Below are positions 51,647-60,684 of a DNA stretch of 64,000 nt, in pieces; position 1 is the stretch's first letter, and the number at the start of each line of letters is the position of its first letter. Position numbers and translations under genes: made by a program. The DNA is taken from the NCBI GenBank assembly GCA_012516075.1, contig JAAYXE010000173.1, forward strand, positions 33,857 to 97,856, written 5' to 3'. The notes below the pieces were generated by a model. That model saw nothing but the letters and a program-made list of their open reading frames with translations, did no database searches and was not told where the DNA came from. Source of the DNA: Chloroflexota bacterium (GTDB taxonomy: Bacteria > Chloroflexota > Anaerolineae > Anaerolineales > UBA4823).

Positions 51647-52144
51647 TTATGAATGCGGGTTGGTTCCCTCACCAGGTTTGCCTGCCAGGCTCAGGCCCCG
51701 CCGCAGCAGGGTGATCACCTGGGTATGGGTGGTCTGAAATCGTCTGGTGAGGGCGCTGGCGAGGCGCTCCAGAATCAGGGAAGCGATTTCCGGATGGTTC
51801 TGGTACAGTCTGCGCAGATCTGCGTTGTGGATGCGCAGCAGGTGACAGTCGGTATCGCAAACGGCTTCGGAGCCGTAAACCGGGGTTCCAAGTGCAGCCG
51901 ACCAGCCAACCACTCCACCCGGTCGAATATGCCCAACCACCAGGGATGGGCCATCCTCCGGTTTGTAGCGAACGGTTACCTCTCCTTCTAACACCAGATA
52001 CAGATAGTCCGACTCCTCTCCCTGTGAAAAGAGGATGGTACCGGCGCACAGGCTGCAGGCATAGAACAACGGCCGCACCAGTTCGCACTGCCGGGGATCC
52101 ATATCCTGAAAGAGGAGCTGTTGATCGAATACTTCACCAGACAT
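51647..52144 (-). CDS. CRP-fold cyclic-nucleotide-binding protein without DNA-binding domain
   Basis: A 165-residue protein with a CRP/FNR-type sensor beta roll (GTILFSQGEESDYLYLVLEG, GHIRPGGVVGWSAALG, about residues 30-110) and a dimerisation helix (SLILERLASALTRRFQTTHT), after which it stops; the winged helix that should follow is missing. The start is ATG 52144 or an in-frame GTG at 52153. It shares a transcript with the Nfu gene. It may act by protein interaction, or be a shortened regulator. The sensor C-terminal end TLLRRGLSLAGKPGEGTNPHS is low-complexity. Confidence 0.82.
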   Translation of the reverse strand: MSGEVFDQQLLFQDMDPRQCELVRPLFYACSLCAGTILFSQGEESDYLYLVLEGEVTVRYKPEDGPSLVVGHIRPGGVVGWSAALGTPVYGSEAVCDTDCHLLRIHNADLRRLYQNHPEIASLILERLASALTRRFQTTHTQVITLLRRGLSLAGKPGEGTNPHS

Positions 52145-52353
52145 AAAAATCACTTGCCTCTATATACCCTTATTTAACACTTTTCAGCCGGGCGCTTCCA
52201 GTGGCAAAAATCACCTGAATAAGGACAAAGGTCATTAGTGAGAAGATGAATTTCCTGTGAGGTATGTGTGTACAGCGTGTGCCAGTTATCCGTTCTGGAC
52301 CATCTCGTTATACCCCTCTGAAGTTGGCCAGCTGCGTTCGTGAAGATTTTCAG

Positions 52354-52392
52354 AAAAAAAGAGAGCCCCTCAGTCGTCAGACTGAAGGGGCC
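52354..52392 (-). terminator. intrinsic terminator after clpC
   Basis: Minus-strand hairpin with GGGGC-A-GTCTGA type arms (GACTGA/TCAGTC plus GGGGC/GCCCC with one bulged A) followed by TTTTTTT. It lies about 40 bp after the clpC stop. Confidence 0.83.
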
Positions 52393-52433
52393 CTTCAAAC
52401 CCGTAAAGGGTATGGTTCACTGATTATGGAAGA

Positions 52434-54920
52434 TCAGACTTCCACCTGGTCGAGTTCGCTGGGAACTTCTTCCGCTTTGCCTCCATCGCCCGGCCGGAAG
52501 ACCAGGTTGCTTTCGGTCTCGTCGACGTCGACGATGATGCGCTCGTTGCCGGAGAACTTGCCGGCGAGGAGCTGGATGGAGAGCGGGCTTTCCACATATT
52601 TCTGCAGTGCACGCCGCAGCGGTCGTGCGCCGAAAGCGGGGTCGTAGCCCTGGTTGGCGAGCCAGTTGCGGGCTGCATCCGTCAGCTCGACGTGGACACC
52701 GCGTTCCACCAGCCGCTCCTGGACCTCTTTCATCTGCAGGTCGACGATCTTCTTCATTTCTTCCAGCGTGAGCGGCGAGAAGGTGATAATCTCATCGATG
52801 CGGTTGAGGAACTCAGGCCGGAAGGTGCTCTTGAGCGCCTTTTCGATTTTCTCCTGCTCCTGGCGTTCGGCACTGTCGGCAGAGTGCTGCAGGAAGCCCA
52901 GCGTGCCCGAACGGCGGACGAATTCAGTGCCCAGGTTGCTGGTCATGATCAGCACCGTGTTGCGGAAGTCGACCACACGACCCTGGCCATCCGTCAGGCG
53001 GCCGTCGTCCAGGATTTGCAGCAGCGCGTTCCACACCTCGGGGTGCGCCTTCTCGATTTCGTCGAAGAGGATCACGCGGTATGGGCGGCGGCGAACGGCT
53101 TCTGTAAGCTGCCCGCCCTCTTCATAGCCAACGTAGCCCGGAGGCGCACCGAAGAGGCGCGAGACGGTGTGCTGTTCGCGGTATTCCGACATATCGATGC
53201 GCACCAGGGCATCTTCATCATCGAACAGGAACTCAGCCAGCGCTTTCGCCAGCTCGGTCTTCCCCACACCCGAAGGCCCAATGAAGATGAAGGAACCGAT
53301 TGGGCGGCGGGGGTCTTTAAGGCCGGAGCGTGCGCGCCGGATGGCGTCCGAAATGGCTGTAATGGCCTCATCCTGCCCGATAATGCTTTCATGCAGGCGC
53401 TCTTCCATCTTGAGCAGCTTCTCGGCTTCGGTCTCCATCATATGGCTGACTGGAATGCCGGTCCACTGCGCGACCACTTCGGCGATATCTTCGCTGTCCA
53501 CCACCTCGTCGAGCTGGTGCTCCGTTTCCCATTGATCGCGCTTCTGGTTGAACTCGGCTTCCAGGCGCAGACGTTCAGCTTTTTTCTGGGCTGCGCGCTC
53601 GTAGTCGCGCTCCAGACCGGCCTGCTCTTCTTCTGCCGACAGCCGGTCAATCTCGCTCTTCATAGCCTTCAGTTCGGGCGGCAGTGAGTAAAGGGCAACC
53701 CGCAGCTTGGCCGCAGCCTCGTCCATCAGGTCGATGGCTTTGTCGGGCAGGCGGCGGTCCGTGACATAGCGAGCAGAAAGCTTGGCAGCTTCTACCAGCG
53801 CCTCATCCGAAAAGCGGACCTTGTGATGTGCTTCGTAGCGATCGCGCAGGCCCTGCAGCATCTTGATGGTATCTTCTACCGAAGGCTCTTCGACGTAAAC
53901 CGGCGCGAAGCGGCGCTCCAGGGCGGCGTCTTTTTCAATATATTTGTGATATTCATCGAGTGTGGTAGCGCCCACACACTGCAGCTCGCCGCGCGCCAGG
54001 GCCGGTTTGAGCATGTTAGAAGCATCCATAGCGCCCTGAGCAGCACCGGCGCCCACTACTGTGTGCAGCTCATCGATGAACAGAATAATTTCTCCCTCTG
54101 AACGCTGCACCTCTTCCAGGGCAGCCTTCAGGCGTTCTTCGAATTCGCCGCGGAAGCGCGACCCGGCGATCATGGCGCTCAGGTCAAGCGCCAGCACCCG
54201 TTTACCAGAAAGGATCTCAGGGACATCGTTGCTGGCGATTTTCTCCGCCAGGCCCTCGACAATCGCCGTCTTACCGACGCCGGCTTCACCGATCAATACG
54301 GGGTTGTTCTTAGTGCGGCGCGAAAGGATCTGGATGACGCGTAAAATTTCGGCATCACGGCCGATTACCGGATCCAGCTTGCCTTCGCGGGCCATCTGAG
54401 TCAGGTCACGAGAGTAGCGTTCAAGTGTGCGGTAGCGTGTTTCGGCCTGTGGGTCGGTGACGCGCTGGCCGCCGCGAATTGCCTGTACGGCCTCATACAC
54501 CCGGTCGCGAGTAACCCCGGCGCCTTCCAGCAGACGCGCGGCAGGGGTGCTGCGTTCGCTCAGGATGGCCAGAAAGATATGTTCCGTAGAGATGTATTCA
54601 TCGCGCAGGCGGTTGGCCTCTTCGTTGGCCAGATCGATGATGCGCTTGACGCGCGGGGTAATGAAAATCTGGCCGGCGCCGCCGCCAAAAATGTTCGCTT
54701 TCGGGCTGGTGCGCAAAATGTAATCCAGCCGTTCAGTCAGCGATGCAGAATCTACCTTCAAATAATCGAGTATCTGCGGGATCACTCCCTGCGGCTGCTC
54801 GATTAATGCAAGCAAAATATGTTCTGTGTCAATCTGGTTATGACCGTAGCGCTGGATAATCTCAGCCGCCCGTTGAGCGGCTTCTTGAGCGCGCTCGGTA
54901 AACCGGTCAAATCTCATCAT
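52434..54920 (-). CDS. clpC: ClpC-type AAA+ unfoldase
   Basis: An 828-residue Hsp100 protein: Clp_N repeats (about residues 1-145, [20 protein letters not shown]), AAA-1 with [15 protein letters not shown] (about 210), a UVR-like middle segment ([20 protein letters not shown], about 430-450), AAA-2 with [20 protein letters not shown] (about 560) and a ClpB D2-small domain at the end. The UVR-like linker rather than the long M-coil indicates ClpC over ClpB. It unfolds substrates for ClpP or refolds them. The start is the ATGATG at 54920, after AAGGAAGGG; longer frames extend into AT-rich sequence. No CIRCE box is seen upstream. Confidence 0.94.
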   Translation of the reverse strand: MMRFDRFTERAQEAAQRAAEIIQRYGHNQIDTEHILLALIEQPQGVIPQILDYLKVDSASLTERLDYILRTSPKANIFGGGAGQIFITPRVKRIIDLANEEANRLRDEYISTEHIFLAILSERSTPAARLLEGAGVTRDRVYEAVQAIRGGQRVTDPQAETRYRTLERYSRDLTQMAREGKLDPVIGRDAEILRVIQILSRRTKNNPVLIGEAGVGKTAIVEGLAEKIASNDVPEILSGKRVLALDLSAMIAGSRFRGEFEERLKAALEEVQRSEGEIILFIDELHTVVGAGAAQGAMDASNMLKPALARGELQCVGATTLDEYHKYIEKDAALERRFAPVYVEEPSVEDTIKMLQGLRDRYEAHHKVRFSDEALVEAAKLSARYVTDRRLPDKAIDLMDEAAAKLRVALYSLPPELKAMKSEIDRLSAEEEQAGLERDYERAAQKKAERLRLEAEFNQKRDQWETEHQLDEVVDSEDIAEVVAQWTGIPVSHMMETEAEKLLKMEERLHESIIGQDEAITAISDAIRRARSGLKDPRRPIGSFIFIGPSGVGKTELAKALAEFLFDDEDALVRIDMSEYREQHTVSRLFGAPPGYVGYEEGGQLTEAVRRRPYRVILFDEIEKAHPEVWNALLQILDDGRLTDGQGRVVDFRNTVLIMTSNLGTEFVRRSGTLGFLQHSADSAERQEQEKIEKALKSTFRPEFLNRIDEIITFSPLTLEEMKKIVDLQMKEVQERLVERGVHVELTDAARNWLANQGYDPAFGARPLRRALQKYVESPLSIQLLAGKFSGNERIIVDVDETESNLVFRPGDGGKAEEVPSELDQVEV

Positions 54921-55198
54921 CGTTATTCCCTTCCTTCCAGCAGGAACACTACCTGTGTTTGACATTATATCATCGCGGTTGTTAACAAAGGGAAAGCAGG
55001 ACATAAGAATCGCATATGAATAAAAGGCGGCTGCGGATACAGTTCTTTCCTTTTGCTTATGCGGCCAGTCCCGGCCGCCCGGCGAATCTGCGGTGAAACC
55101 GGCCGGGGAACTTTTCCATGTGCGCCTTCGTCTAGGAGATACGAATAAATTTGGATGATTACTCTCTGATGATTTCTCTCTAAGGAGGAAAAAAGGAA

Positions 55199-55951
55199 AT
55201 GCGCAACAAAATTTTAGTGATTGTCAGTGTGCTGTTAATTGGCGCAGTGATCTCCGCCTGCAGCGGTGTTGCCGCGGCTCAGGGTGTCACCCCGACCGCC
55301 TCCGCGCAGGATGAGGAGCCTGGGGCTGTGCGCACCATCACCGTCAGCGGGAGCGGCCAGGCTTTCCTGAACCCGGATCTGGCCCATGTCTATATCGGTG
55401 TGCGCACCGAAGGTGAGGACGCAGCCGAAGCCGTAGCGAGCAACAACGAGCAGTCGGAGGATTTGATCGCCGCCCTGCGTGAGTTCGGGATCGCTGCAAA
55501 CGATATCCAGACCAGCAACTTCAGCATTTATCCCCAGCCGCGCTATGATGACCGCGGCCAGCCGACCGGAGTTGTGAGCTACATCGTCGAGAACACAGTT
55601 TATGTGACCATTCGGGATCTCGCTCGTGTCGGCGAGCTGCTGGACATCGCAGTCGCCAGTGGGGCGAACTCGATCAACGGCATTCAGTTTGATGTAGCGG
55701 ATAAAACTGCTGCCCTTTCCGATGCCCGCGAAGCTGCGGTAGCCAATGCCCGCCAGATCGCTGAAGAGCTGGCTGCAGCCGCCGGTGTATCTCTGGGTGA
55801 GATTCAGAACATCAGCGCCGTCAGCACGGGGTTCCCCACCCCGGTGTTTATGGACAGTGCCCGCTTAGCGGCTGAAGCGGCAGCGGTTCCGATCTCCCCT
55901 GGTCAGCTGTCGGTCACGGTGGATATTCAGGTCACCTTTGCCATTCGGTAA
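55199..55951 (+). CDS. SIMPL-domain (DUF541) lipoprotein
   Basis: A 250-residue exported protein. The signal peptide [21 protein letters not shown] ends in a lipobox (VISAC). The SIMPL domain spans about residues 40-245: [74 protein letters not shown]. Members of this family are widespread periplasmic proteins (e.g. YggE) linked to oxidative-stress protection, with no known enzymatic activity. The start has AAGGAGGAAAAAAGGAA-type ribosome sites. It ends in a strong hairpin. Confidence 0.93.
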   Translation: MRNKILVIVSVLLIGAVISACSGVAAAQGVTPTASAQDEEPGAVRTITVSGSGQAFLNPDLAHVYIGVRTEGEDAAEAVASNNEQSEDLIAALREFGIAANDIQTSNFSIYPQPRYDDRGQPTGVVSYIVENTVYVTIRDLARVGELLDIAVASGANSINGIQFDVADKTAALSDAREAAVANARQIAEELAAAAGVSLGEIQNISAVSTGFPTPVFMDSARLAAEAAAVPISPGQLSVTVDIQVTFAIR

Positions 55952-55973
55952 CGTGTCAATGGGTCTCTCGATG

Positions 55974-56002
55974 CAGAGTGGGCGGAACAACCGCCCACTC
56001 TG
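55974..56002 (+). terminator. hairpin after the SIMPL gene
   Basis: A 12-bp perfect stem CAGAGTGGGCGG/CCGCCCACTCTG with a 5-nt loop; the T-tract is short (TGTTTC), so termination may be partial. Confidence 0.65.
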
Positions 56003-56013
56003 TGTTTCTATGG

Positions 56014-56031
56014 TATAAAATACGATCTGTG
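56014..56031 (+). promoter_or_regulatory. extended -10 promoter for a possibly leaderless gene
   Basis: TATAAA at 56014-56019 (TGG before it fits an extended -10) lies 9 bp before the GTG at 56029. A transcript starting 6-10 bp after the -10 would begin at or next to the GTG, and no ribosome site is present. Confidence 0.5.
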
Positions 56032-56940
56032 AGCGAGGCAGCATTCTTCCATCCCCCGGTCCGCCAGGGATTGATCATTCATGGGATCCTGCTGGTCGTC
56101 CTCCTGGCACTGGGAGGATGGGGCCTCATGCAGGCTTTTCAGGCGAACATCGGTCTGGAACTGCTGCTTTACCTCTTTCCGGCGCTGCTGTTCGTGGCGC
56201 TCAGTCCCCCTCTCTTTTACCAGGCATATGCGCTGTACCGGGCCGTTTACCGTGTCGAACGCAACGGCGTCCGTTTGCGCTGGGGGCTGCGTGTTGAAGA
56301 TATCCCGATCGATGCCATTCTGCGAGTGTATCCGGCAAGCGAACTGGGCCAGCCGCTGCCCGTACCGGGTTTTTATCTCCCGGGATCACTGAGAGGCCGC
56401 CGGGCTCTCGCTGACGGCAGACAGGTTGAGTTCCTGGCTGTCGGGGAGCGGAACCTGGTGATCATCGAAACGGCGGACCGGCTGTTTGTGATCTCTCCCG
56501 CGCAGCCCGAGGAGTTTATCAATGCCTTTCATCAGTACGCTGAAATGGGCTCGCTGACGCCCTTTGAACGGCAGTCGATCTACCCTTCGTTTTTACTCGC
56601 AAGAGTGTGGAATACGACGGCAGCCCGCTACCTGATCCTTGCCGGATTGATCCTGGGGCTGCTGATGCTGGCTGGAGTGAGCCTGGTCATCCCCGGCCGG
56701 GCACAGGTGTTTCTGGGGTTCAACCCGGCCGGCGAACCACGCGACCCGGTCCCGGCGGTGCGGCTTTTTTTGCTGCCGGTATTAAACGGCTTCGTTTATA
56801 TTTTCGATTTCCTGTTCGGGTTGTATCTTTTCCGTAAGGATGACCTTCGTTTCTACGCTTACCTGGTCTGGGGAGGCTCACTGCTGACTGCAGTATTGTT
56901 TACCGCAGCAGTGATTTTTATCCTGGTGACCCCGATCTGA
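56029..56940 (+). CDS. PH-like domain membrane protein
   Basis: A 303-residue protein from GTG 56029 (an upstream start at 55978 lies inside the terminator hairpin). Two N-terminal helices (about residues 12-62) precede a bacterial PH-like beta domain (about 65-150: VYRVERNGVRLRWGLRVEDI, VEFLAVGERNLVIIETADRL, VISPAQPEEFINAF), then three C-terminal helices (about 190-215, 240-268 and 280-303). The PH-like part resembles DUF304/bPH2 proteins. Function unknown, perhaps a membrane-stress or lipid-related role. A leaderless message is likely. Confidence 0.75.
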   Translation: MSEAAFFHPPVRQGLIIHGILLVVLLALGGWGLMQAFQANIGLELLLYLFPALLFVALSPPLFYQAYALYRAVYRVERNGVRLRWGLRVEDIPIDAILRVYPASELGQPLPVPGFYLPGSLRGRRALADGRQVEFLAVGERNLVIIETADRLFVISPAQPEEFINAFHQYAEMGSLTPFERQSIYPSFLLARVWNTTAARYLILAGLILGLLMLAGVSLVIPGRAQVFLGFNPAGEPRDPVPAVRLFLLPVLNGFVYIFDFLFGLYLFRKDDLRFYAYLVWGGSLLTAVLFTAAVIFILVTPI

Positions 56941-56969
56941 TGCCCCAGCCGCCTGATTTTCTCCAGCCC

Positions 56970-57053
56970 TTATCCACGCGGTTTACGCAAAGTTATCCAC
57001 AGATTTCCCTGATATTCGGGAAGTTATCCACAGAAAAGAGAGAGTTATCCACA
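56970..57053 (+). promoter_or_regulatory. cluster of four DnaA boxes
   Basis: TTATCCACG at 56970-56978 and three perfect TTATCCACA boxes at 56993-57001, 57024-57032 and 57045-57053, all in the same orientation, with start-to-start spacings of 23, 31 and 21 bp (about two to three helical turns). TTATCCACA is the strongest DnaA-binding consensus. The last box ends 2 bp before the TTG of the next gene. No dnaA or dnaN gene and no AT-rich unwinding element are nearby, so a DnaA-regulated promoter or a DnaA-titrating site is more likely than oriC. Confidence 0.8.
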
Positions 57054-57055
57054 AG

Positions 57056-57862
57056 TTGATCATTGATACGTTGATCCTGGGTTTTCTGCTCGCGTCAGCG
57101 GCCGGGCTCATCGCCTGGAAGGCCGGTGCGCTGAGCAGCAGCGGCGCTCTGGCGGCATGTTTGACCGGTACACTGATTTTCGGTCTCGGTGGTTTACCCT
57201 GGGCCGTCCTGCTGCTCACTTTTTTTATCTCCTCCAGCCTGCTCTCGCGTACTTTTGCAGGGCGGAAAGCCGCGTTGAACGAAAAATTTTCCAAAGGAAG
57301 CCGGCGCGATTGGGGTCAGGTATTTGCAAACGGCGGGCTGGGGGCGCTGCTGGCTGTTGCGTATATATTTCTGGGCGAACACAGCGGGTTGTGGTTTGCT
57401 TTCGTGGGCGCGATGGCTGCCGTAAATGCGGACACCTGGTCGACAGAGGTTGGCGTGCTGAGCACTGCACCGCCCCGGTTGATTACCACAGGGCGTATCG
57501 TTGAACGCGGGACCTCAGGAGGTATTACCTGGCTCGGCACGTTCGCGTCGCTTTCCGGGGCAGTTCTGATTGGCCTGGTGGCCTGGTTATTAAGGCCGGA
57601 GGGAACTTTTGTCCAGGTGGTGGGCGCTGCCGCTGTCGCAGGATTCGCCGGCTCGCTGTTCGACTCGCTGCTGGGGGCTACTGTTCAGGCAGTATACCGC
57701 TGCCCTGTCTGCGGAAAGGAAACCGAACGCCATCCTTACCATACCTGTGGAACCGGGACGGTCCATGTGCGGGGATGGTCGCGTTTGGGTAACGATGAGG
57801 TTAATTTCCTCTGTTCGCTGGCTGGGGCCGGGTCAGCCCTGCTGCTATGGCTACTTTTATAG
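57056..57862 (+). CDS. DUF92 (TMEM19-like) membrane protein
   Basis: A 268-residue protein with six or seven hydrophobic helices. DUF92 landmarks are GALSSSGALAACLTGTLIFG, GGLPWAVLLLTFFISSSLLS, GRDWGQVFANGG-like region, NADTWSTEVGVLS and the C-terminal SLFDSLLGATVQAVYRCPVC with a Cys pair (CPVC). In the archaeal and plant relatives of this family a prenyl phosphate kinase activity has been assigned, so a lipid-phosphate role is possible. The start is TTG 57056 with no ribosome site; TTG 57071 is an alternative. The DnaA boxes occupy its promoter region. Confidence 0.82.
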   Translation: MIIDTLILGFLLASAAGLIAWKAGALSSSGALAACLTGTLIFGLGGLPWAVLLLTFFISSSLLSRTFAGRKAALNEKFSKGSRRDWGQVFANGGLGALLAVAYIFLGEHSGLWFAFVGAMAAVNADTWSTEVGVLSTAPPRLITTGRIVERGTSGGITWLGTFASLSGAVLIGLVAWLLRPEGTFVQVVGAAAVAGFAGSLFDSLLGATVQAVYRCPVCGKETERHPYHTCGTGTVHVRGWSRLGNDEVNFLCSLAGAGSALLLWLLL

Positions 57863-57882
57863 AATATCTGGTTATGGATGCG

Positions 57883-57921
57883 AAAAAATAACGGCGGTGT
57901 CTCGGTGACACCGCCGTTATT
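57883..57921. terminator. bidirectional intrinsic terminator
   Basis: A 15-bp perfect stem (57887-57901 and 57907-57921, loop TCGGT) with an A-run on the left and TTATT on the right. It serves both converging genes (57862 end and 57943 end). Confidence 0.92.
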
Positions 57922-57942
57922 CATTAAATTAAAAATGATGGC

Positions 57943-58689
57943 TCAGGCGGGTATCTGGAGCAGGCTGCTGAGTTCACTCACACTGGCGATAACCGGGCAG
58001 TCTGCCTCCGGGAACACACCATCGGGATCGATCAAGACGGGCTGCAGGCCGGCTCTGCGGGCGCCGACGACGTCTGCATAATAGTTGTCGCCCACGTAGA
58101 GAACCTCGCTGGGAGAAATTTGCAACCGCTCCACTGCATGATGGAAGATTTCTGGCTGGGGCTTCCAGTAAGATACCTGACCGGCTACAAGGGCAAAATC
58201 CATAAAGGAGAGCAGACCAAGCGTCTCCAGTTCATCATCGCAGGGCTCTCTGCGGTTGGATAACACCGCCAGGCGCAGCCCTGCCTGGCGCAGACTGCTC
58301 AGCGTAGCAACGGTCTCGGGGGGAACCCAGTTATTCGGAGCAGCCTGCGCGTTCATGTAAGCATGCACTTCAGGCGCCAGAGACCGGGCGGCTGCCTCGT
58401 CAAAATCCAGCGCCAGCAGGCTGCGGTAGTTGAAGTTAATCCAGAAGGCTTCTTCCCGATATTGAAATTCCTCCAGATCCTGGAGCAGCTCGGGCGACTG
58501 TGCCCAGTAATAATGCGTCCAGCGCTGCAGGGTGCGCTGCTGCTGGCCCGAAACCGTACAGCCTTTCTGGGCAAGAAAATTGAATAATAACTCGCTGGAC
58601 GACGGCTGGTTAAAGCGCAGAGTACCGTCTAAATCGAACAAAACGGCCAGAATATTTCCTGGCCGGAATCCATTCGTCGATGAAGCCAA
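57943..58689 (-). CDS. HAD-family hydrolase
   Basis: A 248-residue haloacid dehalogenase-like phosphatase. The nucleophile motif FDLDGTL is near residue 18, motif II is in LAVLSNRRE and motifs III/IV in YWKPQPEIFHHAV and EVLYVGDNYYADVVGARRAG. A helical cap (about residues 25-125) precedes motif II. The substrate is unknown. Its start lies 5 bp past the moaA stop, so both are probably in one transcript. Confidence 0.92.
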   Translation of the reverse strand: MASSTNGFRPGNILAVLFDLDGTLRFNQPSSSELLFNFLAQKGCTVSGQQQRTLQRWTHYYWAQSPELLQDLEEFQYREEAFWINFNYRSLLALDFDEAAARSLAPEVHAYMNAQAAPNNWVPPETVATLSSLRQAGLRLAVLSNRREPCDDELETLGLLSFMDFALVAGQVSYWKPQPEIFHHAVERLQISPSEVLYVGDNYYADVVGARRAGLQPVLIDPDGVFPEADCPVIASVSELSSLLQIPA

Positions 58690-58693
58690 GATG

Positions 58694-59674
58694 TCAACCT
58701 CCGATTTCGCTCATCACACGGTTGAGCGGTATGACTCCTTCTGAAAGAGCATGCCCCCAGGGTTTATACCAGATCCCCTCCAGGATGATCTCGCGCAGTT
58801 CTTGTATAGTCGCACCGGAACGCAGCGGGGTCAGCAAATCGACCTCGCCTTCGCGCAGCAGGCAGAGCCGCAGGCGGCCGTCAGCCGTGAGCCGCGCCCG
58901 CGTGCAGGAGGCGCAGAAAGGCTCGCTGACGGTGGAAATAAAGCCCACCTCACCCCTGGCGCCCGGGATACGGAAGATGCGCGCCTCACCATCCAGCTTG
59001 CCGTCATTGGCCACTTCCAGGGGACCAAATGCAGCTTCGATGCGGGACATCACTTCCTGGGCAGTCACCCCCTGATTGAGCTGCAGGTCGGTAGCCCCGG
59101 CAAACGGCATCATCTCGATGAAACGGACCTGCCAGGGATGGTCTACCGTCAGGGCAGCGATATCTACCACATCCGGCTCATTATACCCGCGCACGACCAC
59201 GGCATTGATTTTGATCGGGGTCAGGCCGGCTTCTTCAGCAGCCTGAATACCCTGCAAAACGTCTTCGATCTTGCCCCAGCGCGTGAGCCGGCGGAACTTC
59301 TCAGGGTCTAGAGTGTCCAGGCTGATATTAACTCGCTGGAGGCCTGCCTCTGCCAGCGGTCGTGCCAGCCGGGAGAGCAGCACGCCGTTGGTGGTCATCG
59401 ACAGCGAACGCACACCCGGGGTTGATGCAATGCCCCGCACCAGGTCAACCACATGCGCGCGTACAGTGGGCTCACCCCCCGTGAGACGAAACTTGTCAAA
59501 CCCCAGCTGGGTGAACAAGCGCATCAGCAGCAGAATTTCATCATCCTGCAGCAGCTCTGCGTTGGGGCGGAAGGTCATATCTTCTGGCATGCAGTACACG
59601 CAGCGCAGGTTGCAGTGGTCAGTAAGGCTGATGCGCAGATAATGGATGTTTCGTCCGAAGCGGTCAATTGCCAT
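58694..59674 (-). CDS. moaA: GTP 3',8-cyclase (molybdenum cofactor synthesis)
   Basis: A 326-residue radical SAM enzyme. The N-terminal [4Fe-4S] site is CNLRCVYCM (C-x3-C-x2-C), and the C-terminal GTP-binding cluster is CASCTRARLTADGRLRLC (C-x2-C-x13-C). It ends with GG (MSEIGG), like other MoaA proteins. It converts GTP to the precursor of cyclic pyranopterin. No other moa genes are adjacent, but MoeZ earlier in the window can serve sulfur transfer for MoaD. Starts at ATG 59674. Confidence 0.95.
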   Translation of the reverse strand: MAIDRFGRNIHYLRISLTDHCNLRCVYCMPEDMTFRPNAELLQDDEILLLMRLFTQLGFDKFRLTGGEPTVRAHVVDLVRGIASTPGVRSLSMTTNGVLLSRLARPLAEAGLQRVNISLDTLDPEKFRRLTRWGKIEDVLQGIQAAEEAGLTPIKINAVVVRGYNEPDVVDIAALTVDHPWQVRFIEMMPFAGATDLQLNQGVTAQEVMSRIEAAFGPLEVANDGKLDGEARIFRIPGARGEVGFISTVSEPFCASCTRARLTADGRLRLCLLREGEVDLLTPLRSGATIQELREIILEGIWYKPWGHALSEGVIPLNRVMSEIGG

Positions 59675-59773
59675 AGGGTCACCAGTAAGATCCAGAGGGG
59701 CAGAATTTTTAAGAACTTAATCAGCAAAATTATACCTTATAACTCTAAATCGTGACCGTTTATTACACTTCTC

Positions 59774-60262
59774 TTAACTGCTGCGAGCGATGCGGGCAAC
59801 GGTTCCCCCGGTGATGCGCACCAGGTCCTGTGGGGTCAGGCAGAAAACGGCAAGGGGAGTCCCGGCTGCAGCCCATACTTCTTTATACTGCAGCAGATCC
59901 GCATCCACAAAGGTATCGATTTTCTGTGAGTGCCCAACCGGTGGAACACCGCCGATTGCAAAACCGGTCTGCTCACGCACAAAGTCCGGGTCAGCCCTTC
60001 CCAGCGGTTCGCCGATCAACCGTTCAATCTCTTTTTCGTCCACCCGGTTGGCGCCGCTGGCGGTTACGAGAACCGGCCGTCCTGTGCGTTTGGTTTTGAA
60101 GATCAGCGATTTGACAATCTGACCCACGTCACAGCCGATTGCCTGAGCCGCTTCTGCTGCGGTGCGGGTCGATGCGGGAAGTTCCAGGACCTGCACATGC
60201 AGCCCGACTTCTAAAAGGGCGTTCTGGACTTTTTGAGCGCTGGGACTGAGTTTTTCATTCAT
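59774..60262 (-). CDS. YbaK/ProX-like aminoacyl-tRNA deacylase
   Basis: A 162-residue protein of the YbaK/EbsC group, which removes Cys or Ala mischarged on tRNA-Pro. Family segments are AQAIGCDVGQIVKSLIFK with the catalytic Lys (near residue 51), GANRVDEKEIERLIG, TGFAIGGVPPVGH and the closing VWAAAGTPLAVFCLTPQDL. Full length, single gene. The ATG is preceded by a weak AGGAGA-like site. Confidence 0.92.
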   Translation of the reverse strand: MNEKLSPSAQKVQNALLEVGLHVQVLELPASTRTAAEAAQAIGCDVGQIVKSLIFKTKRTGRPVLVTASGANRVDEKEIERLIGEPLGRADPDFVREQTGFAIGGVPPVGHSQKIDTFVDADLLQYKEVWAAAGTPLAVFCLTPQDLVRITGGTVARIARSS

Positions 60263-60684
60263 CGTCTATCTCCTGAACAGTCGCAGTGTTTCGATCCCCG
60301 GGCTGTATCCTGACCCGAAGGAGTAACCAGTATACATGCTGAATGGGACCACCACCAGCCGTGGTGTCATATCGCTGGTGCAGGGTGTGTGTGGTGATGC
60401 GTTATAATATCGACGTTGTCATCGTTGAGGCCGTCAGCCAGGCAGTCGACTGCATGGATCACAGTTCCGCCTCCCGAGGTTTATCTACCTGATCAGAGCC
60501 AGATTCTATACTAATCCCCTCTTTCTTGGGTTAATGCGCGAGATCGCCCCCGGGTAATTCTACCGGGGGATTTCTAAATTTTCTCTCACCAGAAAAATAT
60601 CGGCTGTAAATAAACGCTATTACAAGACGCAGCTGCTTAATGAGAAAGGAGCGAAGGAGGGGGGTTATATGATCGAAGTACATT
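60263..60684. other. 422-bp intergenic region with possible small RNA
   Basis: No gene. A TATAAT box at 60403-60408 points right. Downstream, GGCAGTCGACTGCATGG and flanks can pair, and a hairpin at 60547-60569 could terminate a transcript of about 150 nt. A strong purine-rich ribosome site (GGAGGGGGG, 60655-60664) begins the exporter unit. No RNA family is recognised. Confidence 0.35.
60547..60569 (+). terminator. putative terminator of a small RNA or attenuator
   Basis: CCCCC-g-GGTA/TACCGGGGG stem (one bulged G) with the loop ATTC, followed by ATTTCTAAATTTT. It lies 115 bp before the exporter gene and could terminate upstream transcription. Confidence 0.5.

Noticed and set aside
52154..55198. 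CIRCE or HrcA-type heat-shock control of clpC
   Set aside because: No TTAGCACTC-N9-GAGTGCTAA inverted repeat is present upstream of 54920.
56941..57055. The DnaA boxes as the chromosomal origin oriC
   Set aside because: There is no dnaA, dnaN, AT-rich unwinding element or GATC-type trio cluster nearby, and the region is only about 115 bp; it is reported as a DnaA-box cluster instead.
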